Origin: Rhizobium sp. JAB6
GTDB lineage: Bacteria > Pseudomonadota > Alphaproteobacteria > Rhizobiales > Rhizobiaceae
Direction of reading: 5' to 3'
Assembly: GCF_003024605.1 (NCBI RefSeq)
Contig: NZ_PYJQ01000007.1
Coordinates: 124,001-188,000 of the forward strand
Length of the DNA: 64,000 bases
The position numbers and the translations under genes were made by a program. Below are positions 9,396 to 18,440 of this stretch, one piece after another. Numbering within the stretch: the stretch's first letter is position 1; each line of letters starts with the position of its first letter. The notes under the pieces were generated by a model, which made no database searches, was not told the origin of the DNA, and worked only from the letters and a program-made list of their open reading frames with translations.

Positions 9396-9488
9396 GTTGC
9401 GCTGCATCATCGAATATCGATTTACAAAAGTATTACTATATGATTTTTTGACTGCGGGCCTAAGGAGATAGGCCATTGGGAGATAATC

Positions 9489-10451
9489 ATGAAGTTTAAG
9501 ACCGCACTCGTTAGTGCTACGATTCTTGCTGCCTGCATGTTTACGTCGGCATCGGCAAAGCAGCTTGTCGTCGGCTTCTCGCAAATCGGTTCGGAGTCGG
9601 GCTGGCGCGCGGCTGAGACGACGCTGACCAAGCAGGAAGCTTCAAAGCGTGGCATCGACCTCAAGTTTGCCGATGCTCAGCAGAAGCAGGAAAACCAGAT
9701 CAAGGCGATCCGGTCCTTCATCGCGCAGGGCGTCGATGCGATCCTGCTGGCGCCCGTCGTCGAAACCGGCTGGGATGCCGTTCTGAAGGAAGCCAAGGAA
9801 GCGAAGATCCCGGTCATTCTGCTTGACCGCACGGTCAACGCGCCGAAGGATCTCTATCTGACCGCTGTTACGTCCGACCTGGTTCATGAGGGCAAGGTTG
9901 CCGGCGACTGGCTTGTAAAGACAGTCGGCGACAAGAAGTGCAATATCGTCGAGCTGCAGGGCACGACCGGCTCCTCGCCGGCTATCGGCCGCAAGAAGGG
10001 CTTCGAGGAAGCCATCAAGGGTCACGATAACCTGAAGATCGTTCGCAGCCAGACCGGCGACTTCACGCGCGCCAAGGGCAAGGAAGTCATGGAAAGCTTC
10101 CTGAAGGCGGAGAACGGCGGCAAGGACATCTGTGCGCTCTATGCTCACAATGACGATATGGCAGTCGGCGCCATCCAGGCCATCAAGGAAGCCGGCCTGA
10201 AGCCCGGCAAGGACATCCTGACCGTGTCGGTCGATTCGGTTCCGGATCTCTTCAAGGCCATGGCTGCCGGTGAAGCGAATGCGACCGTGGAGCTGACGCC
10301 GAACATGGCAGGTCCGGCCTTCGATGCGCTCGATGCCTACCTGAAGACCAAGAAAGAGCCGCCGAAGTGGATCCAGACGGAATCCAAGCTCTACACCCAG
10401 GCCGATGATCCGCAGAAGGTCTACGAGCAGAAGAAGGACCTCGGCTACTAA
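9489..10451 (+). CDS. ytfQ: YtfQ-like furanose-sugar ABC substrate-binding protein
   Basis: This is a periplasmic binding protein of the Peripla_BP_4 (ribose/galactofuranose) family, 320 residues. The signal peptide MKFKTALVSATILAACMFTSASA is followed by KQLVVGFSQIGSESGWRAAE, very close to the E. coli YtfQ mature start. Ligand-binding segments include VVETGWDAVL, LLDRTVN and AHNDDMAVGAI. Homologues bind galactofuranose, and some relatives arabinofuranose; the exact sugar is inferred. It is first in a gene set with ytfR, ytfT and yjfF and is separated from ytfR by 130 bp carrying two hairpins. Start support is GGGAG at 9479-9483 upstream of ATG 9489. Confidence 0.92.
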   Translation: MKFKTALVSATILAACMFTSASAKQLVVGFSQIGSESGWRAAETTLTKQEASKRGIDLKFADAQQKQENQIKAIRSFIAQGVDAILLAPVVETGWDAVLKEAKEAKIPVILLDRTVNAPKDLYLTAVTSDLVHEGKVAGDWLVKTVGDKKCNIVELQGTTGSSPAIGRKKGFEEAIKGHDNLKIVRSQTGDFTRAKGKEVMESFLKAENGGKDICALYAHNDDMAVGAIQAIKEAGLKPGKDILTVSVDSVPDLFKAMAAGEANATVELTPNMAGPAFDALDAYLKTKKEPPKWIQTESKLYTQADDPQKVYEQKKDLGY

Positions 10452-10464
10452 GACGAAAGCCTTT

Positions 10465-10538
10465 CGCACTGGATCGGCAATGCCGTGCCGGTGCGATATC
10501 CTGTGCAAGATGCCGGCGCATCCACGGAATGCGCCGGC
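10465..10538 (+). other. Two intercistronic hairpins between ytfQ and ytfR
   Basis: CGCACTGG (10465-10472) pairs with CCGGTGCG (10488-10495), allowing one G-U pair. GCCGGCGCAT (10512-10521) pairs perfectly with ATGCGCCGGC (10529-10538) around a 7-base loop. Neither has a T tract. Such hairpins after a binding-protein gene commonly protect its mRNA from 3' decay or attenuate transcription into the ATPase gene. That function is inferred. Confidence 0.6.
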
Positions 10539-10581
10539 TATCGCTTTCGCAATTTGATTATTCCAAGGAAATTCGCGCTTC

Positions 10582-12105
10582 ATGGCTCACGACGTAGAGC
10601 GACTTCTGACAGCGACAGGTTTTTGTAAATATTTCCCCGGTTCGACCGCTCTCGATCACGTCGATTTCACATTGATGCGCGGCGAGGTCCATGCGCTTCT
10701 CGGCGAGAACGGTGCCGGAAAATCGACCTTGATCAAATGCATGACCGGCGCTTATCGTCGCGATGCGGGTACTCTGGTCCTCGATGGTGCCGAGATCGAT
10801 CCGCACGATACGCTTGCCGCCCAGAAGCTCGGTATCGGAACCGTCTACCAGGAAGTGAACCTGCTGCCCAATCTGAGCGTCGCGGAAAACTTGTTTCTGG
10901 GCCGCCAGCCACGGCGGTTCGGCATGGTCAGCAGCCGCGTCATGAATAGGATGGCCAGAGATCTGCTGTCGCAATATGGGCTCGATATCGATGTCAGCCA
11001 CCAGCTCGACCGCTTTTCTGTCGCCATTCAGCAGGTGATCGCCATCGCCCGCGCCGTGGACCTGTCCGGTAAGGTTCTCATTCTCGATGAGCCCACTGCG
11101 AGTCTGGATACGCATGAAGTCGAAATGCTGTTCGGTATCGTCAGGCGATTGAAGCAGCGTGGGCTGGGAATTGTCTTCATCACGCATTTCCTGGAACAGG
11201 TTTACGAAATCTGCGACCGCATCACCGTTCTCCGCAACGGTCGCCTGGTCGGCACGCGCGATGCGGCCGGTCTTCCGCGGCAGACGCTGATCGCCATGAT
11301 GCTCGGCCGCGAACTCGCCGAGACCGAAAGCACGATAAAGCAGAGTGAGACGGAAAGCGGCCCGGTCAAATATCACTTCACGAACTTCGGCAAGCGCGGC
11401 AAGATCAAGCCTTTCGATATGGAGGTGCGCGTCGGCGAAGTGGTCGGCATTGCCGGCCTGCTTGGCTCGGGACGTACGGAAACCGCCGAAGTACTTTTCG
11501 GCGTCGAGCGCGCCGACAGTGGCGAGGCAAAGATCGAAGGCAAGACCATTGCGCTTTCCAGCCCGCGCGCCGCGATCAAGAGCGGTTTCGGCTTCTGCCC
11601 GGAAGACCGCAAGACCGATGGGATCATCGGTGATCTCTCTATTCGCGAAAATATCGTCATGGCGCTGCAGGCAAGGCGCGGCTGGGCAAGGCCCTTGCCG
11701 CGCGGCGAGCAGAACGCCATCGCCGATCGCTATATCAAGGCGCTGGATATCCGCACGACCGATCGGGAAAAGCCGATCAGGCTTCTTTCGGGCGGTAACC
11801 AGCAGAAGGCGATCCTTGCGCGATGGCTGGCGACCAATCCGAGTTTACTCATCCTGGATGAGCCGACGCGCGGCATCGATGTCGGTGCGCACGCGGAAAT
11901 CATCCGGTTGATCGAGGATCTTTGCCGGCAGGGAATGTCCCTGGTGGTCATTTCATCCGAACTCGAGGAGCTTGTCGCCTATAGTTCGCGCGTCATCGTC
12001 CTGCGTGATCGCGAACATATCGCCGAGTTGACCGGCAGTGAGATAACGGCCGGAAATATCGTCGAGGCTATTGCCACGGCTCAAAAGACGCGGGAGGACG
12101 CATGA
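10582..12105 (+). CDS. ytfR: YtfR-like furanose-sugar ABC importer ATPase (tandem NBD)
   Basis: This is a 507-residue cytoplasmic ATPase with two NBDs. Domain 1 has Walker A GENGAGKST near residue 42, a weak signature region (DRFSVAIQQVIAIARAV) and Walker B VLILDEPTASLD. Domain 2 has the family's degenerate P-loop (GLLGSGRTE), CPEDRKTDGIIGDLSI, signature LSGGNQQKAILARWL and Walker B LLILDEPTRGIDVG. The order ytfQ-ytfR-ytfT-yjfF matches the galactofuranose importer. The start is ATG 10582, with AAGGAA at 10564-10569 upstream. It overlaps the next permease by 4 bp. Confidence 0.9.
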   Translation: MAHDVERLLTATGFCKYFPGSTALDHVDFTLMRGEVHALLGENGAGKSTLIKCMTGAYRRDAGTLVLDGAEIDPHDTLAAQKLGIGTVYQEVNLLPNLSVAENLFLGRQPRRFGMVSSRVMNRMARDLLSQYGLDIDVSHQLDRFSVAIQQVIAIARAVDLSGKVLILDEPTASLDTHEVEMLFGIVRRLKQRGLGIVFITHFLEQVYEICDRITVLRNGRLVGTRDAAGLPRQTLIAMMLGRELAETESTIKQSETESGPVKYHFTNFGKRGKIKPFDMEVRVGEVVGIAGLLGSGRTETAEVLFGVERADSGEAKIEGKTIALSSPRAAIKSGFGFCPEDRKTDGIIGDLSIRENIVMALQARRGWARPLPRGEQNAIADRYIKALDIRTTDREKPIRLLSGGNQQKAILARWLATNPSLLILDEPTRGIDVGAHAEIIRLIEDLCRQGMSLVVISSELEELVAYSSRVIVLRDREHIAELTGSEITAGNIVEAIATAQKTREDA

Positions 12106-13130
12106 GCTCGCCAATCGGAACCTCCTTGCTTCGGCTGATGCCGCAGCTGATCGCGCTCGCTGTTATTCTTCTGTTGAATTTCATTATGTTCCCGCATTTC
12201 TTTCATCTGGAAGTTCAGAATGGAAGGCTATACGGAAGCTTGATAGACGTACTCAATCGTGGTGCACCGGTAGCATTGCTCGCCATCGGCATGACGTTGG
12301 TCATCGCGACCAAGGGGATCGATCTGTCCGTCGGCGCGGTCATTGCGATCTGCGGTGCTGTCGCGGCGTCGTCGATCGTTGCCGGCTACTCGCTTTCCTA
12401 TACGCTGCTGTTGACGATCGGCATCGGTCTGGCATGTGGGCTCTGGAACGGCTTTCTCGTCGCCGCGCTCGATATCCAGCCGATCATCGCGACGCTGGTG
12501 CTGATGGTGGCAGGCCGCGGCATCGCGCAATTGATCACCGAGGGCACGATCCTCACTTTCAACAATGACGGGCTGATCTTTCTTGGCAGCGGCTCGTTTG
12601 CCGCCTTGCCGATGCCTGTCGTGATCTGGCTCGTCGCCGCGCTCGTGGTGATCGCTTTGGTTCGGCGCACGGCTCTTGGAATGCTGGTCGAAGCCATAGG
12701 CATCAACCGCCGCGCAAGCACGCTGTCCGGTATCCGGACGCCGGTCCTCCTGATCGCGGTCTATGCATTGAGCGGCCTGTGCGCCTCCATTGCCGGTATC
12801 ATTGTTACGGCCGACATCAAGGGCGCGGACGCCAACAATGCCGGTCTTTGGCTTGAGCTGGACGCGATCCTTGCTGTCGTGGTCGGCGGCAATTCGCTGC
12901 TCGGCGGCCGTTTCAGCATCGTCGGTTCGCTGATCGGCGCGATGATCATTCAATCGGTCAATACAGGCATCCTGCTCTCCGGCTTCCCGCCGGAATTCAA
13001 TCTGGTAATCAAGGCGCTCATCGTCATCGTCATTCTGGTCATCCAGTCGCCGGCAATGCAATCCGCCACGTCGTTCTTCTGGCGCCGCAGAGGCGAAGGG
13101 CAGATGGTGCAGAAGGAGCAGGCAAAGTGA
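12102..13130 (+). CDS. ytfT: YtfT-like furanose-sugar ABC permease
   Basis: This is an inner-membrane permease of 342 residues in the BPD_transp_2/RbsC-like family, with about eight to ten helices. The core includes GMTLVIATKGIDLSVGAVIAI and a second block GGNSLLGGRFSIVGSLIGAM, both typical of sugar permeases of this class. It starts at an ATGA overlap with ytfR and itself overlaps yjfF by 4 bp, which indicates coupled translation and a heterodimeric channel. Gene order supports YtfT rather than a ribose permease. Confidence 0.9.
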   Translation: MSSPIGTSLLRLMPQLIALAVILLLNFIMFPHFFHLEVQNGRLYGSLIDVLNRGAPVALLAIGMTLVIATKGIDLSVGAVIAICGAVAASSIVAGYSLSYTLLLTIGIGLACGLWNGFLVAALDIQPIIATLVLMVAGRGIAQLITEGTILTFNNDGLIFLGSGSFAALPMPVVIWLVAALVVIALVRRTALGMLVEAIGINRRASTLSGIRTPVLLIAVYALSGLCASIAGIIVTADIKGADANNAGLWLELDAILAVVVGGNSLLGGRFSIVGSLIGAMIIQSVNTGILLSGFPPEFNLVIKALIVIVILVIQSPAMQSATSFFWRRRGEGQMVQKEQAK

Positions 13131-14095
13131 ATTCGAAATATCTTCCGCTCCTGGCGACCATCCTGATCTTCATCCTGGCTTACGTCGCCTGCGTGACGCA
13201 GTATCCGAACATGCTGTCGACGCGGGTTGTAAGCAACCTATTAACGGATAATGCCTTTTTGGGAATCGCCGCCGTCGGTATGACCTTCGTGATCATCTCT
13301 GGTGGCATAGACCTCTCCATCGGCTCGATCATTGCCTTTACCGGCGTTTTCCTGGCCGTCATTCTGCGCGACACGGCGATCCATCCGTTGATCGCTTTCG
13401 TACTCGTCCTTGTCATCACGACGATTTTCGGCGCCGGCATGGGAGCCATCATTCACTATCTCAGCATGCCGCCTTTCATCGTGACGCTGGCCGGCATGTT
13501 TCTGGCACGCGGCTTTGCTTTCGTGCTCTCGATCGACAGTATCCCGATCGAACATGATTTCTATTCACAGCTCAACGACCTCTATTGGCTGATGCCTGGC
13601 GGCGGCCGGCTGACATTGATCGGCGGCCTCATGCTGCTCGTCTTTGCCGGTGGCATTGTGCTGGCGCAGCGCACCCGCTTCGGTGCCAATGTCTATGCTC
13701 TCGGCGGTGGCGCTCAGACCGCGGTGCTGATGGGCGTGCCGGTCGGAAAAACGACGATCCAGATCTACGCCCTGTCCGGCTTTCTTGCTGGTCTATCCGG
13801 AATCGTTTTTTCCATTTATACCTCGGCGGGATATTCGCTTGCCACGGTCGGTGTCGAACTCGACGCGATCGCTGCCGTGGTCATAGGCGGAACACTGCTG
13901 ACGGGAGGAGCGGGGTTCGTCGGAGGAACACTCATCGGAATTCTCATACAGGGCTTGATTCAGACCTACATCACCTTCGATGGAACGCTTTCCAGCTGGT
14001 GGACGAAGATATTGATCGGCTTGTTGCTGTTTGCGTTTATTCTGATGCAGAAGGGACTTCTGTTGCTTTCCCGCTTGAACCGACGATATGTCTGA
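13127..14095 (+). CDS. yjfF: YjfF-like furanose-sugar ABC permease
   Basis: This is the second permease of the importer, 322 residues with about eight helices. The conserved blocks are GMTFVIISGGIDLSIGSIIAF and VVIGGTLLTGGAGFVGG. The GTG start at 13127 lies within the ytfT stop region (4-bp overlap), and the 3' end overlaps the GntR regulator gene by 8 bp. Together with YtfT it would form the membrane pore for the sugar delivered by YtfQ. Confidence 0.9.
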   Translation: MNSKYLPLLATILIFILAYVACVTQYPNMLSTRVVSNLLTDNAFLGIAAVGMTFVIISGGIDLSIGSIIAFTGVFLAVILRDTAIHPLIAFVLVLVITTIFGAGMGAIIHYLSMPPFIVTLAGMFLARGFAFVLSIDSIPIEHDFYSQLNDLYWLMPGGGRLTLIGGLMLLVFAGGIVLAQRTRFGANVYALGGGAQTAVLMGVPVGKTTIQIYALSGFLAGLSGIVFSIYTSAGYSLATVGVELDAIAAVVIGGTLLTGGAGFVGGTLIGILIQGLIQTYITFDGTLSSWWTKILIGLLLFAFILMQKGLLLLSRLNRRYV

Positions 14096-14858
14096 GGGAG
14101 GGACGGAACGCTTGCGAGACCGATTGCTTGAGACTGGAAAATCCGAAGGAAAATCGCGCACGAGCCACGCTCAGGTGGTCGATGAGTTGGGTAAGGCGAT
14201 CGTCTCGGGCGCATTTCCGATTGGAAGCATTCTTCCCGGCGACAGCGAGCTTCTGCAACGATTCAAGGTATCCCGCACGGTCCTGCGTGAAAGCATGAAG
14301 ACTTTGGCCGCGAAGGGACTGGTGGTGCCGCGCGCGCGTGTCGGCACGCGCGTCACCGAGAAGATCCATTGGAACATGTTCGACAACGAGGTGCTGAACT
14401 GGCATTTCGAGAGCGGGGTCAACAAGGAATTCCTTCTCCATCTTTACGACATACGCATGGCGTTCGAGCCCTTTGCCGCAAGTCTCGTGGCGGAAAGGGC
14501 CAGCCGGGAAGATATCGAACTGCTTCGCAACCTTGCCGCCGCCATGGCTGAGCCTCAACACACCTCGGACAGTCTTGCTATCGCCGATCTGCATTTCCAT
14601 CTTGCCGTGACCGAGGCATCGCAGAATCCGTTCATGCGATCGCTGGGTGGGCTTATCGAAGCCGCGCTCGTTGGCATGTTCCGCATGAGCGCCCCTCCGT
14701 CTGCCAATGGCTTTGCCAATATTGCGGATACGCATATGGCCATAGTGGACGCGATAGCGGCGCGTGACAGCCTTTCCGCCCATAAGGCGATGGAATTTGT
14801 GATCATCGATGGACGTCAACACGTCCTTGAAGCCTTCGAGGCTCTCGCCGAGGCCTGA
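14088..14858 (+). CDS. GntR-family (FadR/FCD subfamily) transcriptional regulator
   Basis: This is a 256-residue DNA-binding regulator. The N-terminal winged helix-turn-helix spans roughly residues 28-90 (ILPGDSELLQRFKVSRTVLRESMKTLA). The C-terminal all-helical FCD ligand domain includes the metal or ligand-binding pattern DIRMAFEPFAA, FHLAVTEASQNPF and a later HMAIVDAI histidine. Its ATG lies inside the 3' end of yjfF, so it is co-transcribed and translationally coupled with the transporter. A role as local sugar-responsive repressor or activator is a strong inference. It could also control genes outside the window. Confidence 0.9.
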   Translation: MSEGGTERLRDRLLETGKSEGKSRTSHAQVVDELGKAIVSGAFPIGSILPGDSELLQRFKVSRTVLRESMKTLAAKGLVVPRARVGTRVTEKIHWNMFDNEVLNWHFESGVNKEFLLHLYDIRMAFEPFAASLVAERASREDIELLRNLAAAMAEPQHTSDSLAIADLHFHLAVTEASQNPFMRSLGGLIEAALVGMFRMSAPPSANGFANIADTHMAIVDAIAARDSLSAHKAMEFVIIDGRQHVLEAFEALAEA

Positions 14859-14961
14859 AGATCACCTTGAATTTCGCCGTGGTTCATCGCTCGACTTGTT
14901 GATAAGAGGGGAGTCGCCTGGCCTCATAGGCCACGCTTGACCGTATATCTCGGAGCTTTAA

Positions 14962-16323
14962 ATGGAACGCAGCTGTCTCGCCATCATCCTCGCTGCCGGC
15001 GACAGTACCCGCATGAAGTCGTCGATGTCGAAGGTCCTGCATCCGATTGCCGGGCGCCCGATGATCGCCCATGTCATGGATGCGATCGCCAAGACCGGGA
15101 TTTCGGCGGCGGCTCTGGTTGTCGGGCGCAATGCGGATGAGGTCAGCGCCGCAGCGTCGATCGGCGGCATCGCCATCGAATCCTATCTTCAGAAGGAACG
15201 CCTCGGCACCGGTCATGCGGTGCTGGCCGCGCGCGAGGCGATTGCTCGCGGATATGACGATATCATCGTTGCTTACGGAGACGTTCCTCTGCTGACCGAT
15301 GCGCCGCTTCGTGCAGCCCGCCAGGGGCTGGCTGACGGCAACGACATCGTCGTCATCGGTTTTCATACGGATCATCCCAACGCCTATGGCCGATTGCTGG
15401 TCAAGGATGGCGAGCTGATCGCCATTCGGGAAGCGAAGGACGCAACCGATGCCGAGCTTGCGATAAAGTGGTGCAATAGCGGACTGATGGCGATCAATGG
15501 CCGCAAGGCGCTGGAGTTTCTCGATCGCATCGGCAACAACAATGCCAAGGGTGAATATTACCTTACCGATCTCGTCGAGATCGCCCGCTCGCTGGGCGGC
15601 CGCGCCGTTGCTGTCGATGCGCCCGAGGTCGAAATGACCGGCTGCAACAACCGCGCCGAACTCGCCTTCATCGAGCGCCTCTGGCAGGAGCGCCGCCGGC
15701 ATGAGCTCATGCTGTCTGGGGTGACCATGGTCGCGCCGGAAACCGTATTCCTGGCCTATGACACCGTGATCGGCCAGGACGCGCTGATCGAGCCGAATGT
15801 TGTCTTCGGTCCGGGCGCCTTGATCGAGGGCGGTGCGGTCATTCATGGCTTCTCCCACATCGAGGGCGCGCGTGTCAGCGCCGGCGCTACCGTCGGTCCC
15901 TTTGCAAGGTTGCGCCCTGGTACGGATCTCGCCAGCGGCGCCAAGGTCGGCAATTTCTGCGAGGTCAAGAACGGCAAGATCGGCGAGGGCGCCAAGGTCA
16001 ATCACCTGACCTATATCGGCGATGCGACGATCGGGGCCGGCAGCAATATCGGCGCCGGTACGATCACCTGCAACTATGATGGCGTCAACAAGCATGAAAC
16101 GCATGTCGGTACCAACGCCTTCGTCGGTTCCAATTCGTCGCTGGTTGCGCCCATCCGCATAGGCGACGGCGCATATATAGCCTCCGGCAGCGTCATCACC
16201 GAGGATGTTCCGGCCGATGCGCTGGCCTTCGGTCGGGCTCGCCAGGAAATAAAGCCGGAGCGGGCCAAGGCGATCCGCGAACGAGCTCTTGCGATCAAGG
16301 CAGCGAAGAAGGGCGGCCACTAG
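14962..16323 (+). CDS. glmU: Bifunctional N-acetylglucosamine-1-phosphate uridyltransferase / glucosamine-1-phosphate acetyltransferase
   Basis: GlmU acetylates glucosamine-1-phosphate and couples the product to UTP, giving UDP-GlcNAc for peptidoglycan and lipid A. It has 453 residues. The N-terminal pyrophosphorylase domain (about 1-230) starts with [20 protein letters not shown], a variant of the family's GxGTRM-SxxPK loop. The C-terminal left-handed beta-helix (about 250-440) shows hexapeptide repeats such as [22 protein letters not shown] and [11 protein letters not shown]. It precedes glmS by 114 bp in the same direction, so the pathway's branch-point enzyme and its last two steps sit together. 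Confidence 0.97.
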   Translation: MERSCLAIILAAGDSTRMKSSMSKVLHPIAGRPMIAHVMDAIAKTGISAAALVVGRNADEVSAAASIGGIAIESYLQKERLGTGHAVLAAREAIARGYDDIIVAYGDVPLLTDAPLRAARQGLADGNDIVVIGFHTDHPNAYGRLLVKDGELIAIREAKDATDAELAIKWCNSGLMAINGRKALEFLDRIGNNNAKGEYYLTDLVEIARSLGGRAVAVDAPEVEMTGCNNRAELAFIERLWQERRRHELMLSGVTMVAPETVFLAYDTVIGQDALIEPNVVFGPGALIEGGAVIHGFSHIEGARVSAGATVGPFARLRPGTDLASGAKVGNFCEVKNGKIGEGAKVNHLTYIGDATIGAGSNIGAGTITCNYDGVNKHETHVGTNAFVGSNSSLVAPIRIGDGAYIASGSVITEDVPADALAFGRARQEIKPERAKAIRERALAIKAAKKGGH

Positions 16324-16437
16324 ACCTTCGCGCATTGACGTAACGGTCCGAAATCGAAAGTGACCGTCATGCCAATTGAGAAAATTGCAGGAATGATTAG
16401 GAACTGCCCTCATATCTGAGGCCGGACGGAGAGCTGT

Positions 16438-18264
16438 ATGTGCGGTATTGTTGGGATCGTCGGAACGAAGCCTGTGGCGGAGCGCCTGGTGGACGCGCTG
16501 CGGCGGCTCGAGTACCGCGGCTATGATTCGGCGGGTGTTGCCACGATCCATGACGGCGTGATGGATCGTCGTCGTGCCGAGGGAAAGCTCTTCAACCTGG
16601 AAAAGCGTCTCGAGACGGATCCGTTGCCCGGCACAACGGGCATTGCGCACACGCGCTGGGCAACCCACGGTGTTCCGAATGAAACCAACGCCCATCCGCA
16701 TTTCGTCGAAGGCGTTGCCGTCGTCCACAATGGCATCATCGAGAACTTCTCCGAGCTGCGTGAAGAGCTGAAGGCCGAAGGGCAGGAGTTTGCTTCGCAG
16801 ACCGATACGGAAGTCGTCGCCCATCTTCTGGCCAAATATGTCCGCGAGGGCATGGACGCACGGGCGGCCATGCTGAAAATGCTGAATCGCGTGACCGGCG
16901 CCTATGCATTGGCCGTTATGTTTCAGAACGATCCCGGCACGCTGATGGCGGCGCGTTCCGGCCCGCCGCTTGCCGTCGGTCACGGTAAGGGCGAAATGTT
17001 CCTCGGCTCGGATGCGATTGCGCTTGCGCCTTTCACCAACGAGATCACCTATCTCGTCGACGGTGACTGCGCCATCGTCAACCATGCCGGCGCGACCATC
17101 CTCGATTTCAACGGCAACGAGGTGAGCCGGCCGCGGCAGATTTCCCAGGCGACCGCCTATGTGGTCGACAAGGGCAATCATCGCCATTTCATGGAAAAGG
17201 AAATCTACGAGCAGCCGGAAGTCATTTCCCACGCGCTCAGCCACTATGTCGATTTCGCCAGCAATCGGGTGCGCCCGGATGTCTCGGCCATCGATTTCGG
17301 CAGTGTTTCCGGTCTTGCTATATCAGCCTGCGGCACCGCCTATCTCGCCGGCCTTGTGGGCAAATACTGGTTCGAGCGCTATGCGCGGCTACCGGTCGAG
17401 ATCGATGTTGCCTCCGAGTTCCGTTATCGCGAAATGCCATTGTCGCCCTCTCAGGCGGCCCTGTTCATCTCGCAGTCCGGCGAAACGGCCGATACGCTTG
17501 CGTCTTTGCGCTACTGCCGGGATAACGGCCTCAAGATCGGCGCCGTAGTCAACGTCAGGGAATCGACCATCGCGCGCGAATCCGACGCGGTGTTTCCGAT
17601 CATGGCGGGGCCGGAAATCGGTGTCGCCTCCACCAAGGCATTCACCTGCCAGCTTGCCGTTCTCGCCTCGCTGGCGATCGGAGCCGGTGTCGCTCGCGGC
17701 AAGATCAGTGCCGAGGATGAGAAGGAGCTGGTGCACCATCTCATCGAAATGCCGCGTATCATGGCCAATGTTCTCAATCTCATCCAGCCGCAGATGGAAA
17801 GCCTCTCGCGCGAGATATCGAAGTTCAAGGACGTGCTCTATCTCGGCCGCGGCACCAGCTTCCCGCTTGCCATGGAAGGCGCGCTGAAGCTCAAGGAGAT
17901 TTCCTACATTCACGCAGAGGGCTATGCGGCCGGCGAATTGAAGCATGGGCCGATCGCGCTGATCGACGAGAACATGCCGGTCATCGTCATCGCCCCGCAT
18001 GACCGCTTCTTCGACAAGACCGTTTCCAACATGCAGGAAGTCGCGGCGCGCGGCGGTCGAATCATCTTCATCACGGATGAAATTGGCGCTGCCGCTTCGA
18101 CGCTGCCGACCATGGCGACAATCACCTTGCCGGTCGTGGACGAGATCATAGCACCGATCATTTTTTCCCTGCCGATTCAACTGCTTGCCTATCATACGGC
18201 CGTGTTCATGGGCACGGACGTCGATCAGCCGCGCAATCTCGCCAAATCGGTTACCGTGGAATAG
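16438..18264 (+). CDS. glmS: Glutamine-fructose-6-phosphate aminotransferase (isomerizing)
   Basis: GlmS makes glucosamine-6-phosphate from fructose-6-phosphate and glutamine. It has 608 residues. The mature N-terminal nucleophile Cys2 is visible in MCGIVGIVG. The glutaminase domain occupies about residues 1-240 (HTRWATHG, HNGIIENF). Two SIS isomerase domains follow (ISACGTAYLAG, ISQSGETADTLASL, LGRGTSFPLAMEGALKLKEISYIHAEGY). The C-terminus DQPRNLAKSVTVE is canonical. A GGACGGAGAG stretch just before ATG 16438 serves as ribosome binding site. No glmS ribozyme is evident in the 114-bp leader. Confidence 0.97.
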   Translation: MCGIVGIVGTKPVAERLVDALRRLEYRGYDSAGVATIHDGVMDRRRAEGKLFNLEKRLETDPLPGTTGIAHTRWATHGVPNETNAHPHFVEGVAVVHNGIIENFSELREELKAEGQEFASQTDTEVVAHLLAKYVREGMDARAAMLKMLNRVTGAYALAVMFQNDPGTLMAARSGPPLAVGHGKGEMFLGSDAIALAPFTNEITYLVDGDCAIVNHAGATILDFNGNEVSRPRQISQATAYVVDKGNHRHFMEKEIYEQPEVISHALSHYVDFASNRVRPDVSAIDFGSVSGLAISACGTAYLAGLVGKYWFERYARLPVEIDVASEFRYREMPLSPSQAALFISQSGETADTLASLRYCRDNGLKIGAVVNVRESTIARESDAVFPIMAGPEIGVASTKAFTCQLAVLASLAIGAGVARGKISAEDEKELVHHLIEMPRIMANVLNLIQPQMESLSREISKFKDVLYLGRGTSFPLAMEGALKLKEISYIHAEGYAAGELKHGPIALIDENMPVIVIAPHDRFFDKTVSNMQEVAARGGRIIFITDEIGAAASTLPTMATITLPVVDEIIAPIIFSLPIQLLAYHTAVFMGTDVDQPRNLAKSVTVE

Positions 18265-18280
18265 GATCCCTTCCGTCGCG

Positions 18281-18339
18281 CGCTTGCCGTCACGTCGTCG
18301 TGAGCCGGTCGCCTGTTCGGCTCGCGGACGTGGCAAGCG
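18281..18339 (+). other. Long interrupted hairpin downstream of glmS
   Basis: Three nested complementary arms form one long stem: CGCTTGCC (18281-18288) with GGCAAGCG (18332-18339), ACGTC (18292-18296) with GACGT (18327-18331), and GAGCCG (18302-18307) with CGGCTC (18318-18323). The terminal loop is ten bases. There is no T tract, so it is not a simple intrinsic terminator. It lies 16 bp past the glmS stop and could be a 3'-end stabiliser or a small structured RNA. Confidence 0.6.
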
Positions 18340-18440
18340 GGTTGTATGCCGCGCCGATTTCTGGCACGATTCGCTCACGGAGATGGTGGGGAGGATTTGC
18401 CGGGGAGCGGTAGCGACGGAACGGAGTTTTCGAGCGGCGA

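Noticed and set aside
16324..16437. glmS leader as a glmS ribozyme or riboswitch
   Set aside because: Only 114 bp, no recognisable ribozyme core, and the ribozyme is typical of Gram-positives.
14884..17244. 786-codon open frame antisense to glmU and glmS
   Set aside because: It lies entirely opposite two certain genes. Its composition (His/Asp/Arg rich) is the reverse-frame pattern of GC-rich genes, with no domain.
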